A stretch of DNA of 63,029 bases, taken from the NCBI GenBank assembly GCA_017527945.1, contig JAFXPL010000156.1, positions 1 through 63,029 of the forward strand, in the 5' to 3' direction. Positions 45,541 through 54,582 of this stretch are shown piece after piece. The notes beneath the pieces were generated by a model, which saw only the letters and a list, made by a program, of their open reading frames with translations, ran no database searches and was not told the DNA's origin. The first letter of the stretch is position 1. The number at the start of each line of letters is the position of its first letter. Origin of the DNA: Bacteroidales bacterium (GTDB lineage: Bacteria > Bacteroidota > Bacteroidia > Bacteroidales > WCHB1-69). Both the position numbers and the translations under genes were made by a program.

Positions 45541-46091
45541 TAGAAACGGTAGCGGACGCCGATGGCGATGTTGAGGAGGTTGGAGGTAAGGTCACCTTGG
45601 CGGAGACCGAACAAGTTGACGCCAGGGCGCCAGTCGATGCTGAGGTTCAGCGGGATACCGAAGTCGTATTCCAAGCCGATTTGTGCGGCAACGGGGAGGC
45701 CGAGCCGACGGTAGTCGGTCAGTTTGCCTTGCTTGTCATAGTGCGGCGCGTCGAAGAATTCGCCGTATCCCCAGCTCACGCCGACACCCGCACCGATGTA
45801 CCAGTAGAGGTCGTCGGTGATGTTTGCGAGCCAGTCGTAGAGGAGCATCACTTGGGCGCGCCCGTAACGGTAATGATGCGTGATGCGGTCGCCGTCTTCG
45901 GTGTATTCGATGCCGGTGGAGGTGATGAAGGGGCTCAGTCCGGCGTCCACCTCCAGCATGCCCGTGATGAGCTCGTGTTGGTAGGAGGCTTCGAAGTTGT
46001 AGCCCACGCGGGCACCCACGGCCCGTGGTTGCGCTATGGCCACTCCGGCCGTGAGCGCGATCATTGCGATGAGGGTAAGTGTTTTTTTCAT
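45540..46091 (-). CDS. Small outer-membrane beta-barrel protein
   Basis: A 183-residue protein with a signal peptide (about 1-20, ending VAIAQ) and alternating amphipathic strands throughout (AVGARVGYNFEASYQ, AQVMLLYDWLANI, WYIGAGVGVSWGYGEF, PVAAQIGLEYDFGI, LNLSIDWRPGVNLF). It ends in an aromatic residue (VRYRF), the hallmark recognised by the BAM complex. Size and strand count suggest an eight-stranded OmpW/OmpX-like barrel. Substrate unknown. It is separated from the downstream reductase only by the GGGTTAGT array, so the two may be cotranscribed. Confidence 0.82.
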   Translation of the reverse strand: MKKTLTLIAMIALTAGVAIAQPRAVGARVGYNFEASYQHELITGMLEVDAGLSPFITSTGIEYTEDGDRITHHYRYGRAQVMLLYDWLANITDDLYWYIGAGVGVSWGYGEFFDAPHYDKQGKLTDYRRLGLPVAAQIGLEYDFGIPLNLSIDWRPGVNLFGLRQGDLTSNLLNIAIGVRYRF

Positions 46092-46140
46092 AATATTGTT
46101 TGATTTTGTTTGTTTTCCCAGTGTTCACTGTGGTGCTTGC

Positions 46141-46196
46141 CCCAGGGCTCACTTCGTTCACCCTGGGTTGACATAGGTCGGGCTTTCAGCCCTTTT
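46141..46196. repeat. REP-like double hairpin
   Basis: CCCAGGG (46141-46147) pairs with CCCTGGG (46161-46167), and GGGCT (46180-46184) with AGCCC (46188-46192) followed by TTTT. It looks like a short interspersed repeat of the kind scattered in Bacteroidota genomes. The second hairpin could double as a weak terminator on the plus strand. Confidence 0.55.
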
Positions 46197-46217
46197 GGAA
46201 GATGTACTATAATAGTA

Positions 46218-46997
46218 TTATAATTCATTGAAGAAGATGCGTTCGGCGTTTTCGGTGGTGCGTTCCATTACCTCTTTGACGGGTACGGCCATGATCTCGG
46301 CGATTTTCTGGGCGATGAGGGGAATGTAGCTGCTTTCGTTGGGGGTGCCGCGGTGCGGGGTGGGGGCGAGGTAGGGTGCATCGGTCTCCAACACGATGTG
46401 GCCGAGACCGATCTTCGGAATGAGTTCCTGCAGCTTGCTGTTCTTGAAGGTCACGATGCCGCCGATGCCGATGGCGAAGCCGTGCCGAGCCGCCCATTCC
46501 GCCTCCTGCACGCCGCCTGAAAAGCAGTGCAGGACGCCGCGCAGCGAACCCGCCTCGTACTGGTTCAGGATCGGGATGGCCTCGCTGTAGCCGTTCCGAA
46601 TGTGCAGCGACAATGGCAACTTGCGGTCTCGGGCCCAGTCTAACTGCCGCTGGAAGACCACCTGCTGCTCCTGTTCGTAGTTGCGGTCGTGGTAGTAATC
46701 GAGCCCGATTTCGCCGATGCCGACGATGTTGCGGTCGCCGATGTGGGGCTCCAGCTTGGCCAACTGCGCCTCGTAGTCCTCCCTTACGTCGGAAGGATGA
46801 AGTCCGATCAAACCGTAGATGTTGTCTGGGAACATCTCCACGGCATCCGCAATCATGGGTGGTGTGTTCTCGTCCACGCAGGCGAGTAGCACCCGTTCCA
46901 CGCGGGCATCCACCGCACGCTGAATCACCTCTCGAAGGTCTTCCGGATAGTACTCACGGTAAAGGTGGGCATGTGTATCTATATAATAGTTTTTCAT
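46218..46997 (-). CDS. tatD: TatD-family metal-dependent DNase
   Basis: Amidohydrolase-superfamily nuclease of 259 residues. The metal ligands are THAH near the N-terminus, the Glu of GIGEIGLDYY, and His residues in PLSLHIRN and GVLHCFSG, with the Asp in LETDAPYL. The length is normal for TatD/YcfH proteins. It starts at the ATG at 46997, with a 4-bp ATGA overlap with the MATE gene; a longer frame only reads the MATE gene out of phase. TatD is linked to DNA fragmentation and repair in E. coli; the in vivo substrate here is unknown. Confidence 0.93.
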   Translation of the reverse strand: MKNYYIDTHAHLYREYYPEDLREVIQRAVDARVERVLLACVDENTPPMIADAVEMFPDNIYGLIGLHPSDVREDYEAQLAKLEPHIGDRNIVGIGEIGLDYYHDRNYEQEQQVVFQRQLDWARDRKLPLSLHIRNGYSEAIPILNQYEAGSLRGVLHCFSGGVQEAEWAARHGFAIGIGGIVTFKNSKLQELIPKIGLGHIVLETDAPYLAPTPHRGTPNESSYIPLIAQKIAEIMAVPVKEVMERTTENAERIFFNEL

Positions 46998-48367
46998 TTT
47001 TCGTTCTGGATGGAGAATACGTCCCGTTGAGTGAAGAGGAGGATGGCGGCGAGGACGGCGCCGAGCACGTCGGAAATGGTGAGGGAGAGCCAGACCCCGT
47101 GGAGCCCGTCCAAGCCCGTCTTGACGAAAATCAGCGGGATGAGGATGCTCATGGGCACGAGGAAGATGACCTGCCGTGACAGGCTGGTGGTGATGGCCAC
47201 CCACGGCTTGTCGATGGATTGGAAGAAGTTGGAGTTGACGATGGTGAATCCGATGAGCGGGAACATCACCATGCTGTAGCGCAGGGCGGTCTTGCCGATT
47301 TCGATGAGATGTGGGTCAGTGGTGAAGACGCGCATCAGCACGCGCGGGATGGCGCAGGAGATAACGCTTCCCAAAAGTCCGATGGCCACGCATACCCACA
47401 TGGTGAGGCCATAAACGTGCTTCAAGCGGTGCCCATGGCCCGCCCCGTAGTTGTAGCCAGCAATCGGTTGCATGCCCTGACATACACCTATAATCATGAG
47501 TACCAGAAAGTTTCCATACGTGTTGCAGATTCCGTAGGCCCCTACTGCGAAGTCGCCGCCATAGCTCAGCAGCTGATGGTTAAGTATGCCGACTACGCCT
47601 GCGGCAGCTAAGTTCATCAAAAACGGACTCATGCCGATGAGCGTGATGTTCTTGAAGATGTAGCCTCGCAGTTTCCAGCAATGCGACTTGAAGCGGATGA
47701 ACGAGGATGGCTGAACGAAATGTAGCACGGAGACCACAGCCATGCAGAAGATGGAGATGGTGGAGGCGATGGCTGCCCCTTTGATGCCCATGCCGAGGGC
47801 GAAGATGAAAATGGGGTCGAGAATGATATTCAGTACTGCCCCGCCTGCCAGAATCAGCATCGACTTGGTGGGGTAGCCCGAGGCGCGAATCAAGCCCGTG
47901 AGATTGTAGGTTACCGTGATCAGGAACATGCCCGGCAGAATATAGACCATGTACTCCCGCGCGTAGGCCACCGTCTCCGGTGTCGCGCCGAAGAGCATGA
48001 GAATGCGATCCATGAAAAGGTAGCAGAAAAGGACGACAAAGCCGCTTAGGATAAACGTGAATATCAGGCTGTTACCCAGAATGTTTTCCGCCCATTCCCG
48101 GTCTTTGCGTCCCAGTACAATTGACATGCGTGCTGCCGAACCTACTCCGATGAGTGACCCGAAAGCATGGATGATGTTCATTAACGGGAATGTGATGGCA
48201 AGGCCTGCGATGGCCAATGCCCCTACTCCCCGTCCAATGAAGATGCGGTCCACAATATTATATATAGATGCAATAATCTGGCTGATTACCGCCGGCAATG
48301 CATATATCCACAACAATTGCCCCACATCACGCGTTTCCAGTTCCTTTGTCCTGTCAATCGTTTCCAA
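46994..48367 (-). CDS. MATE-family multidrug efflux transporter
   Basis: Integral inner-membrane antiporter of 457 residues with twelve predicted helices in two homologous halves. Family patterns include IYALPAVISQIIASIYNIVDRIFIG at helix 1 (in two motifs, LPAVISQ and VDRIFIG), the loop ARMSIVLGRKDREWAE and the second-half GICQG-like VCQGMQPIAGYNYGAG. It starts with TTG: an in-frame stop lies a few codons upstream and no ATG precedes the first helix. It is translationally coupled to tatD by a 4-bp overlap. The substrate cannot be inferred; Na+ or H+ coupling is unknown. Confidence 0.93.
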   Translation of the reverse strand: METIDRTKELETRDVGQLLWIYALPAVISQIIASIYNIVDRIFIGRGVGALAIAGLAITFPLMNIIHAFGSLIGVGSAARMSIVLGRKDREWAENILGNSLIFTFILSGFVVLFCYLFMDRILMLFGATPETVAYAREYMVYILPGMFLITVTYNLTGLIRASGYPTKSMLILAGGAVLNIILDPIFIFALGMGIKGAAIASTISIFCMAVVSVLHFVQPSSFIRFKSHCWKLRGYIFKNITLIGMSPFLMNLAAAGVVGILNHQLLSYGGDFAVGAYGICNTYGNFLVLMIIGVCQGMQPIAGYNYGAGHGHRLKHVYGLTMWVCVAIGLLGSVISCAIPRVLMRVFTTDPHLIEIGKTALRYSMVMFPLIGFTIVNSNFFQSIDKPWVAITTSLSRQVIFLVPMSILIPLIFVKTGLDGLHGVWLSLTISDVLGAVLAAILLFTQRDVFSIQNEK

Positions 48368-48408
48368 TTCTGTACAATATTTATATTATAGTGTCAAAAA
48401 ACAAACCG

Positions 48409-48416
48409 CGAAAATA
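48409..48416 (-). promoter_or_regulatory. Variant -7 box of the MATE-tatD operon
   Basis: TATTTTCG on the minus strand, one mismatch to consensus, 41 nt before the TTG start. Confidence 0.4.
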
Positions 48417-48444
48417 CAATTTTTTTTGAGATATAACACGGTTT

Positions 48445-48472
48445 GCTAAAAGCTAAAAGCCAGTAGCCGTTA
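48445..48472. repeat. Degenerate 7-bp array, unit GCTAAAA
   Basis: GCTAAAA, GCTAAAA, GCCAGTA and GCCGTTA in line, in the 154-bp spacer between the MATE start and the nfnAB stop. Confidence 0.5.
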
Positions 48473-48521
48473 TCTTGACTGGAAAACAGGTGAAATCGCG
48501 GGCAGCTGTGCTTCGAATCTG

Positions 48522-50795
48522 TTAATTCTTGCCTCTCAGATATTCGTCAATGGCCTTGGCGGCCTCCTTCCCTGCGCCCATGGCGAGGATGACCGTGGCC
48601 GCGCCGGAGACGATGTCGCCGCCGGCAAAAACGCCTTCACGCGACGTGGCCCCCACTTCGTTAGCGACAATGCAGCCGTGGCTGTTCACATCTAAACCCT
48701 GCGTTGTGGTGTAAATCAGTGGGTTGGGTGATGTTCCGATGGACATGATCACCATGTCAGTGTCGAGAACGAATTCGGAACCGGGGATTTTCACCGGACG
48801 GCGTCGTCCCGAATCGTCCGGTTCGGTCAGCTCCATGCGCACGCACTCCATGCCGCATACCCAACCCTTGTCGTCGCCCAGTATGCGCACGGGATTGGTC
48901 AGCATTTCGAACTGGATGCCCTCCTCCTTGGCATGATGGACTTCCTCACGACGGGCGGGCAGTTCCTCCTCGGAGCGGCGATAGACGATGTGCACTTCCG
49001 CACCAAGACGGATGGCCGTTCTGGCGGCATCCATGGCCACATTGCCGCCGCCTACCACCGTCACCTTCTTGCCGACGAAGTTCGGAGTCTCGTAATGCTC
49101 CTTGTAGGCGAACAGGAGGTTGTTTCTCGTCAAAAACTCGTTGGCGGAAACGACCCCGCACAGGTTCTCTCCCTCAATGTTCATGAAGTTGGGGAAGCCG
49201 GCGCCGGAGGCAATGAACACGGCATCGTAGCACCATTTGTCCATCAAGTCATCCACTGACATGGTGCGGCCGATGACCACGTCGCTCTCAAAGCGGACAC
49301 CGAGGTTCTTGATGGTTTCGATTTCAGGTTTCACAATGTCCTTTTTCGGCAAGCGGAATTCCGGGATGCCATAGACGAGCACACCGCCGAATTCGTGCAG
49401 TGCTTCATAAACGGTGACATCGTAGCCCATGCAGCGCAGCTCCTTGGCGCAGGTGAGGCCTGCGGGACCGCTCCCCACCACGGCCACTTTCTGACCTTTT
49501 CGAACCGTAGGCTTTTGAGCCACAATGCCTTGCTTCATCGACCAGTCGCCGATGAAACGCTCCAATTTGCCGATGGCCACGGGGTCGCCTTTGCGACCGA
49601 GGATGCATTTGCCCTCACACTGGCTCTCTTGCGGGCACACTCGTCCGCAAACCGACGGCAAGGCGGTGTCTTCGCGAAGCAGTGCAGCCGATTTCTCGAA
49701 CTGTCCCTCCTTGATCAGGGAAATGAAGTCCGGGATGCGAATGTGCACCGGGCAGCCCTCCATGCAGAGCGGCCGTTTGCAGTTGAGACATCGGCGCGCC
49801 TCTTCCACCGCCTCTTCGGCATTGTAGCCAAAACAAACCTCCCTAAAGTTTGAACGGCGCACCTCGGGCAACTGCTCGCGCACGGGTACGCGTGATTTTG
49901 GCGGAAGGGCTTCATGTGTGATACCGCCGATGTGGCATTGGTGATTTTCTCGTAACTCTTCCTCTTCCAAGAGTTTGCGTCCCTCTACATGGTCATACAT
50001 AGCCTGTCGGTGCATGCACTCGTCGAAGTTGATGAGTGCCCCGTCGAACTCGGGTCCGTCCACGCAGGTGAACTTGGTCTGGCCGCCGATCTCCACGCGG
50101 CAGGCACCGCACATGCCCGTGCCATCCACCATCAGTGAGTTGAGACTCACCACGCAGGGAATACCCAACTCTTTGGCTTTCAGCGACACGAACTTCATCA
50201 TGATCATAGGACCGATGGCTGTGATTTCATCGTACCGACGGCCTTCCTTCACCAGTTTGTCCAGCATGTCGGTTACGTTGCCTTGGAATCCCATGGAGCC
50301 GTCGTCGGTAGCGATGTAAAGGTTCTTCGTGATTTTGCGGAACTGCTCGATATAGAAGAGTAGCGATTGGTTGCGGGCCCCGATGATGACATCGCACTCC
50401 AGTCCGTGTTGTGACATCCACTTTACCAGTGGAAAGACTGGCGCGATGCCAACACCTCCCGCAATGAAGCAGTAGCGCGACCGGCGCAGCATGCCGATCG
50501 GGCGGTGGATGAAAGCCGAGGGATTGCCCAACGGCCCCACCACATCGTGGAAAAAACCGCCTACCGGGTAGGAGACAATTTTGCGGGTTGACAATCCTAT
50601 CGCTTTGATAACCAAAGTGATGGTTCCGTCAGGCAGAAATGTGTCGCTGACGGTTAACGGGATGCGCTCGGCCGTTTCGTTCGCCTTGACGATGACGAAC
50701 TGGCCCGGCAGAACAGATTGCGCGATCTTCGGCGCCTCCACCTCCATCAGGAACGTATCCTGGCCCAACTCCTCCTTTTTGACGATTTTATACAT
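48522..50795 (-). CDS. nfnAB: Fused NfnAB-type NADH-dependent ferredoxin:NADP+ oxidoreductase
   Basis: Single chain of 757 residues. The N-terminal part (about 1-280) is like NfnA/PyrK: FAD domain, NAD-binding CFIAGGVGIAPVFPLV, and a [2Fe-2S] site with four Cys around TGMCGACRVEIGG and FTCVDG. The C-terminal part (about 310-757) is like NfnB/GltD: CLNCKRPLCMEGCPV and CGRVCPQESQCEGKC for [4Fe-4S] clusters, then FAD site VAVVGSGPAGLTCAKEL and NADP site VTVVGGGNVAMDAARTA. Separate NfnA and NfnB bifurcate electrons between NADPH, NAD+ and ferredoxin. The fused form is common in Bacteroidales and often annotated as a DHOD-electron-transfer/glutamate-synthase fusion. It is downstream of fprA, same strand, 116 bp apart, so a supporting role in electron supply is plausible. 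Confidence 0.9.
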   Translation of the reverse strand: MYKIVKKEELGQDTFLMEVEAPKIAQSVLPGQFVIVKANETAERIPLTVSDTFLPDGTITLVIKAIGLSTRKIVSYPVGGFFHDVVGPLGNPSAFIHRPIGMLRRSRYCFIAGGVGIAPVFPLVKWMSQHGLECDVIIGARNQSLLFYIEQFRKITKNLYIATDDGSMGFQGNVTDMLDKLVKEGRRYDEITAIGPMIMMKFVSLKAKELGIPCVVSLNSLMVDGTGMCGACRVEIGGQTKFTCVDGPEFDGALINFDECMHRQAMYDHVEGRKLLEEEELRENHQCHIGGITHEALPPKSRVPVREQLPEVRRSNFREVCFGYNAEEAVEEARRCLNCKRPLCMEGCPVHIRIPDFISLIKEGQFEKSAALLREDTALPSVCGRVCPQESQCEGKCILGRKGDPVAIGKLERFIGDWSMKQGIVAQKPTVRKGQKVAVVGSGPAGLTCAKELRCMGYDVTVYEALHEFGGVLVYGIPEFRLPKKDIVKPEIETIKNLGVRFESDVVIGRTMSVDDLMDKWCYDAVFIASGAGFPNFMNIEGENLCGVVSANEFLTRNNLLFAYKEHYETPNFVGKKVTVVGGGNVAMDAARTAIRLGAEVHIVYRRSEEELPARREEVHHAKEEGIQFEMLTNPVRILGDDKGWVCGMECVRMELTEPDDSGRRRPVKIPGSEFVLDTDMVIMSIGTSPNPLIYTTTQGLDVNSHGCIVANEVGATSREGVFAGGDIVSGAATVILAMGAGKEAAKAIDEYLRGKN

Positions 50796-50911
50796 AGTCT
50801 GACGTTTTTTGATTCTTTATATGGACCTCACCGGCATATTCGGCTTGTGAGGGTTAATTGCACTGTGTGCGTTTAGCCTTTACGGGGCTGATTAAGGAAT
50901 GTATTTTATTT

Positions 50912-52111
50912 TTATAGCGACGCGACGATGGCTTCCGCCAGTGCCTCCAGCTCTGCCTTCTGCTCTTCTTTCATCGACGATTTGAAAGTGATGGAAGGCT
51001 CCAGCACGGTGGTGTTCTTCATCTCGCCGAGGATGTTCTTGACGGCGTTGCCGGAGACCGGTGCCCAGGAGCCGTTCTCGATGATGGTGAAGGTGCGGTT
51101 CTGCAGCAGGTGCGCCTTGATGTCGAGCAGGTAGTTCTCCATCGGGGGATAAAGGCCGCCGTTGTAGGTCGGGGCGACCAGCACGATGTGGCTGCAGCGG
51201 AACGACTCCGACACGAGGTAGGAGACATGGGTGGCGGCAACATCGTACATTCTGACATTGCGGCAACCCTTGTCGGCGAGCAGGCCAGCGAGCACGGTGG
51301 CCACCGACTCCGTATGGCCATACATGGAACCATAGATGACCACCACTTCCTTTTCTTCCGGCTCGTAGCGGCTCCATTTGTCGTATTTCTCGATGAACTT
51401 GCCGAAATCCTGGCGCCAGATGGGACCGTGGAGCGGGCAAATCATGGCGATGTCGAGCGTGGCAGCTTTCTTGAGCAAGTTCTGCACCTGCATGCCGTAT
51501 TTTCCTACAATATTAGTATAATAGCGGCGAGCCTCGTACATCCATTCGCGGTCGAAGTTGACTTCATCGGCGTAAAGGTTGCCGCCGAGTGCGCCGAACG
51601 TGCCGAATGCGTCGGCGGAGAAAAGCACCTTGTCGGTGGAGTCGTAGGAGACCAGCACCTCGGGCCAGTGCACCATCTGCGCACCCACAAAATGGAGTGT
51701 ATGTTTACCCGTATTCAGCGTATCGCCTTCTTTGACAATTTGGAACTGAGTGGTTTCCGGAATGTCCATGAATTGCTTCATCAGTCTGGAGGCCTGCAAG
51801 CTGCACACAATGACAGCGTTCGGCCAGCGAACCAGCACCTCCTGCAGCGAGGCCAGATGGTCGGGCTCCACGTGGTGGATGACGATGTAGTCCAAAACAC
51901 GTCCGCCCAGCACGGCAGTCAGATTCTCCAAAAACTGCGCTCCCACCGCCTGGTCAACAGTGTCCAAGAGTACCGTCTTCTCATCGGTCAGCACATACGA
52001 GTTGTACGATGTTCCGCTCGGAATGGGCATCATGTTTTCAAAAAGGGCCAGTCTTCTGTCGGACGCGCCGACATACCATAGATCACTCGAAATCTTTCTT
52101 GCTGTATTCAT
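50912..52111 (-). CDS. fprA: FprA-type flavodiiron protein
   Basis: Cytosolic oxygen (or NO) reductase of anaerobes, 399 residues. The N-terminal metallo-beta-lactamase domain has a complete diiron site: H80, E82, D84 and H85 in HHVEPDH, H148 in MVHWPE, D167 in SADAFG and H228 in PLHGPIW. The C-terminal flavodoxin domain (from about 255) has the FMN phosphate loop YGSMYGHTES and the APTYNGGLYPP loop. The ATG at 52111 agrees with the -7 box at 52161-52168. It heads an operon with nfnAB and lies 2.5 kb from rubredoxin, its usual electron donor. Confidence 0.95.
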   Translation of the reverse strand: MNTARKISSDLWYVGASDRRLALFENMMPIPSGTSYNSYVLTDEKTVLLDTVDQAVGAQFLENLTAVLGGRVLDYIVIHHVEPDHLASLQEVLVRWPNAVIVCSLQASRLMKQFMDIPETTQFQIVKEGDTLNTGKHTLHFVGAQMVHWPEVLVSYDSTDKVLFSADAFGTFGALGGNLYADEVNFDREWMYEARRYYTNIVGKYGMQVQNLLKKAATLDIAMICPLHGPIWRQDFGKFIEKYDKWSRYEPEEKEVVVIYGSMYGHTESVATVLAGLLADKGCRNVRMYDVAATHVSYLVSESFRCSHIVLVAPTYNGGLYPPMENYLLDIKAHLLQNRTFTIIENGSWAPVSGNAVKNILGEMKNTTVLEPSITFKSSMKEEQKAELEALAEAIVASL

Positions 52112-52160
52112 ATTTTTTATAATAAATGATTGTACAAAACGGAGGTCATAAACCAAGGTG

Positions 52161-52168
52161 CAAAAATA
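52161..52168 (-). promoter_or_regulatory. TAnnTTTG box of the fprA-nfnAB operon
   Basis: TATTTTTG followed by CACC on the minus strand, 49 nt before the fprA ATG and divergent from the protease promoter. Confidence 0.65.
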
Positions 52169-52237
52169 CAAAAAAACACCTTTGCGAAATAAATTTTAAA
52201 TCTGCAAACAAGTACGGCGACTGATTTATTTTTTTTG

Positions 52238-52245
52238 TATTTTTG
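52238..52245 (+). promoter_or_regulatory. TAnnTTTG box of the C10 protease gene
   Basis: TATTTTTG followed by CGGGC, 48 nt before the ATG at 52294. Confidence 0.65.
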
Positions 52246-52293
52246 CGGGCTTTATTATTAATTGGAATAAGTATAAATAAAATTCGATAAAGT

Positions 52294-54561
52294 ATGAGAA
52301 AATTTACCTTGTTAGCATCATTACTGATGTTCATTACCATGAGCTACGCGGTGAATGTAATCCCCGTAGAAGATGCCATGAAGGCGTCCAAGAACTTCCT
52401 CGCAGAGCGTGTTGGCGCAACGAAAGCTGGCCAGATGGAACTGACGCTGGTGAGCACGGAATATTCCGCGGAAGGCATGCCCGTGACTTATCGCTTTAAT
52501 GTTGGCAACAACGGTTTCATGATTGTTTCCGCCACTGATCTGGCGAACCCCGTGCTGGCATATTCTCTTGAAAGCAATTTCCAAAACGGCACTGGCGCCG
52601 ACCTTTACACGGAGCGTTATGCCAAAGAACTTTCCTACCTTGTGAGCAATCCCTCAGCCGCTCTGGAAAGCCGCAATTCCTGGAGCCACTATCTCGCTTC
52701 GGACTTCCGCGCCTATTCTGCGAAAGGCAATCCTTGCGTGGAGCCTCTGGTGACCACTCGCTGGGACCAAAGCCTGTATTACAATACCGCCTGCCCCAAC
52801 AACCCTCAGAACACATATAATGAGGATTCCCACACTCCTGTGGGCTGTGTCGCCTTGACTATGGCCAACATCCTGTATTACTATCGCTACCCCGAACATG
52901 GTTATGGCATTGTCTCTTACATTCCTCGTGAATACAACGACGATCACGAGCTGATCTACACCTATCCCCGCCAGACGGTCAACTACAGCCAAGCTACGTA
53001 CAACTATGATGCCATTACCAACCAGCTGACGAAATATGACGGCGAGCTGGCCAAATTGCTCCACCACTGCGGTGTCTCCGTCCGTATGGGTTATGGTTGG
53101 GACGGTTCCGGTTCCCAATCCCAATATGCCCTGGATGCGTTGATGAACAATTACCTCTTCTCTGACGGCGGTCAATTCCGTTCCGTTAACGATGTGTCTG
53201 CCACGGAATGGGTGGAAATGGCAAAGAACGAGCTGGATCATCATCGTCCGTTGTTCTTCTCTGGTCAAAGTGCTTCCGCCGGCGGCCATGCTTGGATCGT
53301 CGATGGCTATACGACAGTGAACAACGCCACCTATTTCCACGTCAACTGGGGATGGTCGGGAGCCAGCAACGGCTATTACCTGATCAACAACCAAGTGTCT
53401 TCCGGTTTCGGCAACTTCAACGTGAGCGGTAGCAATTCCATGATGACGATGCTTATGCCCGACAGCGCCGCTATCGTGAAACCCGCGGAAAGCTTCACGC
53501 GCGTCACTGCCAGCATGGGTACCATCAGCGACGGTGCCGGCAACATGAAATATGCCAAGAACTCCAACCGCAGATGGGTGATCGCCGCCCCTGATGCCAC
53601 CGCCTACAAATTCCAGTTCGCCAAACTCAAAGTCAAAGACGGTGACAAGGTCATCATCTACAATGGCGGCACTGAAGCCAGCGGAGTCAAACAACAATAC
53701 AGTGGCAACTATCTGATGAATGCCTGCAACGACTATCAGAACCTGGGTGACAGCATCCACGCCGACTATGAAGGTCAGCCCCTGCCCGGTTCCATCACCG
53801 TGAACGCCGACAGCGTGCTCGTAGTGTTCACTTCCACTGCAAACTCTGAAACCGACTATGGCTTTGTCCTCGAATTTGAAGCCACCAGTTTCAGCAAGTC
53901 CGCTTGTACCGACAAAACCTATACGGATCAGTATAATGTGCTCACCGACAAGCCGAACAATGCCACGGGTGACGACACCTATCGCGCATCCAATGTCTGT
54001 GAATATACCTTGAACCTGCGCTTCACCAACCAGCTGGTTTGTGCTTTCCAGAAATTCGATCTCAAGCAGGGTGACTTTGTTGACATATACAACCAAACGA
54101 CTGCGTCGGGAGCCAACAAGCAACTCCTTGCGCATTTCGATATCAACAATCCTCCGACACAAGTCTATACTTATGATGTCCCGACATTCAATTATGCAGG
54201 TTCCCCCATCAGCAGATTCATCATCCGTTTCGCCAGCGACAACTATCTGGAGGGCTCCGGTTTTGAGTTTGAATATTATGGCAACATCACGGGTATCAAC
54301 CAGTTCGAGAATGTGGAAGTGAGTGTTTATCCCAATCCCGCAACGTCCTATGTCAATGTGGAAGTGGTGTCTGAAGAAGCCCAGCAGTTCACGGCCAAGG
54401 TGGTCGATATGATGGGCAGAACCGTCTATGTTGACCAATTCAACCACAACGGCGGTGATCAGGTTTACCAACTTCCGGTGAACGACCTTGCCAAGGGCAT
54501 CTATGTTCTCCATTTGAACAGCGCCAAGGGCAGCAACGTTCAAAGATTCGTTGTCGAGTAA
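52294..54561 (+). CDS. C10 (streptopain/interpain-like) cysteine protease with T9SS type A signal
   Basis: Secreted protease zymogen of 755 residues. A signal peptide (about 1-19) is followed by a SpeB-type inhibitory prodomain (about 20-130; NVIPVEDAMKASKNFLAERV, GFMIVSATDLANPVLAYS). The catalytic domain has Cys185 in PVGCVALTMANI and His332 in AGGHAWIVDGY, the C10 dyad, with a conserved Trp-rich strand FHVNWGWSG. A middle and late part with CUB-like beta domains (about 440-670) is probably for substrate or surface binding. The C-terminal 75 residues (VSVYPNPATSYVNVEV, GKGIYVLHL-like AKGIYVLHL) are the type A sorting domain for T9SS. Relatives act as degraders of host proteins. It has its own promoter and a strong terminator. 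Confidence 0.95.
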   Translation: MRKFTLLASLLMFITMSYAVNVIPVEDAMKASKNFLAERVGATKAGQMELTLVSTEYSAEGMPVTYRFNVGNNGFMIVSATDLANPVLAYSLESNFQNGTGADLYTERYAKELSYLVSNPSAALESRNSWSHYLASDFRAYSAKGNPCVEPLVTTRWDQSLYYNTACPNNPQNTYNEDSHTPVGCVALTMANILYYYRYPEHGYGIVSYIPREYNDDHELIYTYPRQTVNYSQATYNYDAITNQLTKYDGELAKLLHHCGVSVRMGYGWDGSGSQSQYALDALMNNYLFSDGGQFRSVNDVSATEWVEMAKNELDHHRPLFFSGQSASAGGHAWIVDGYTTVNNATYFHVNWGWSGASNGYYLINNQVSSGFGNFNVSGSNSMMTMLMPDSAAIVKPAESFTRVTASMGTISDGAGNMKYAKNSNRRWVIAAPDATAYKFQFAKLKVKDGDKVIIYNGGTEASGVKQQYSGNYLMNACNDYQNLGDSIHADYEGQPLPGSITVNADSVLVVFTSTANSETDYGFVLEFEATSFSKSACTDKTYTDQYNVLTDKPNNATGDDTYRASNVCEYTLNLRFTNQLVCAFQKFDLKQGDFVDIYNQTTASGANKQLLAHFDINNPPTQVYTYDVPTFNYAGSPISRFIIRFASDNYLEGSGFEFEYYGNITGINQFENVEVSVYPNPATSYVNVEVVSEEAQQFTAKVVDMMGRTVYVDQFNHNGGDQVYQLPVNDLAKGIYVLHLNSAKGSNVQRFVVE

Positions 54562-54582
54562 ACATCACCCTTGTTAAAAATG

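Noticed and set aside
46141..46196. Insertion-sequence end
   Set aside because: No transposase frame or target duplication nearby; better explained as a short REP-like palindrome.
46997..47204. N-terminal extension of TatD
   Set aside because: It only reads the MATE gene out of frame; the ATG at 46997 gives the normal TatD start.
52654..54543. 629-codon frame opposite the C10 protease gene
   Set aside because: Antisense shadow; the sense strand has clear catalytic and sorting motifs.
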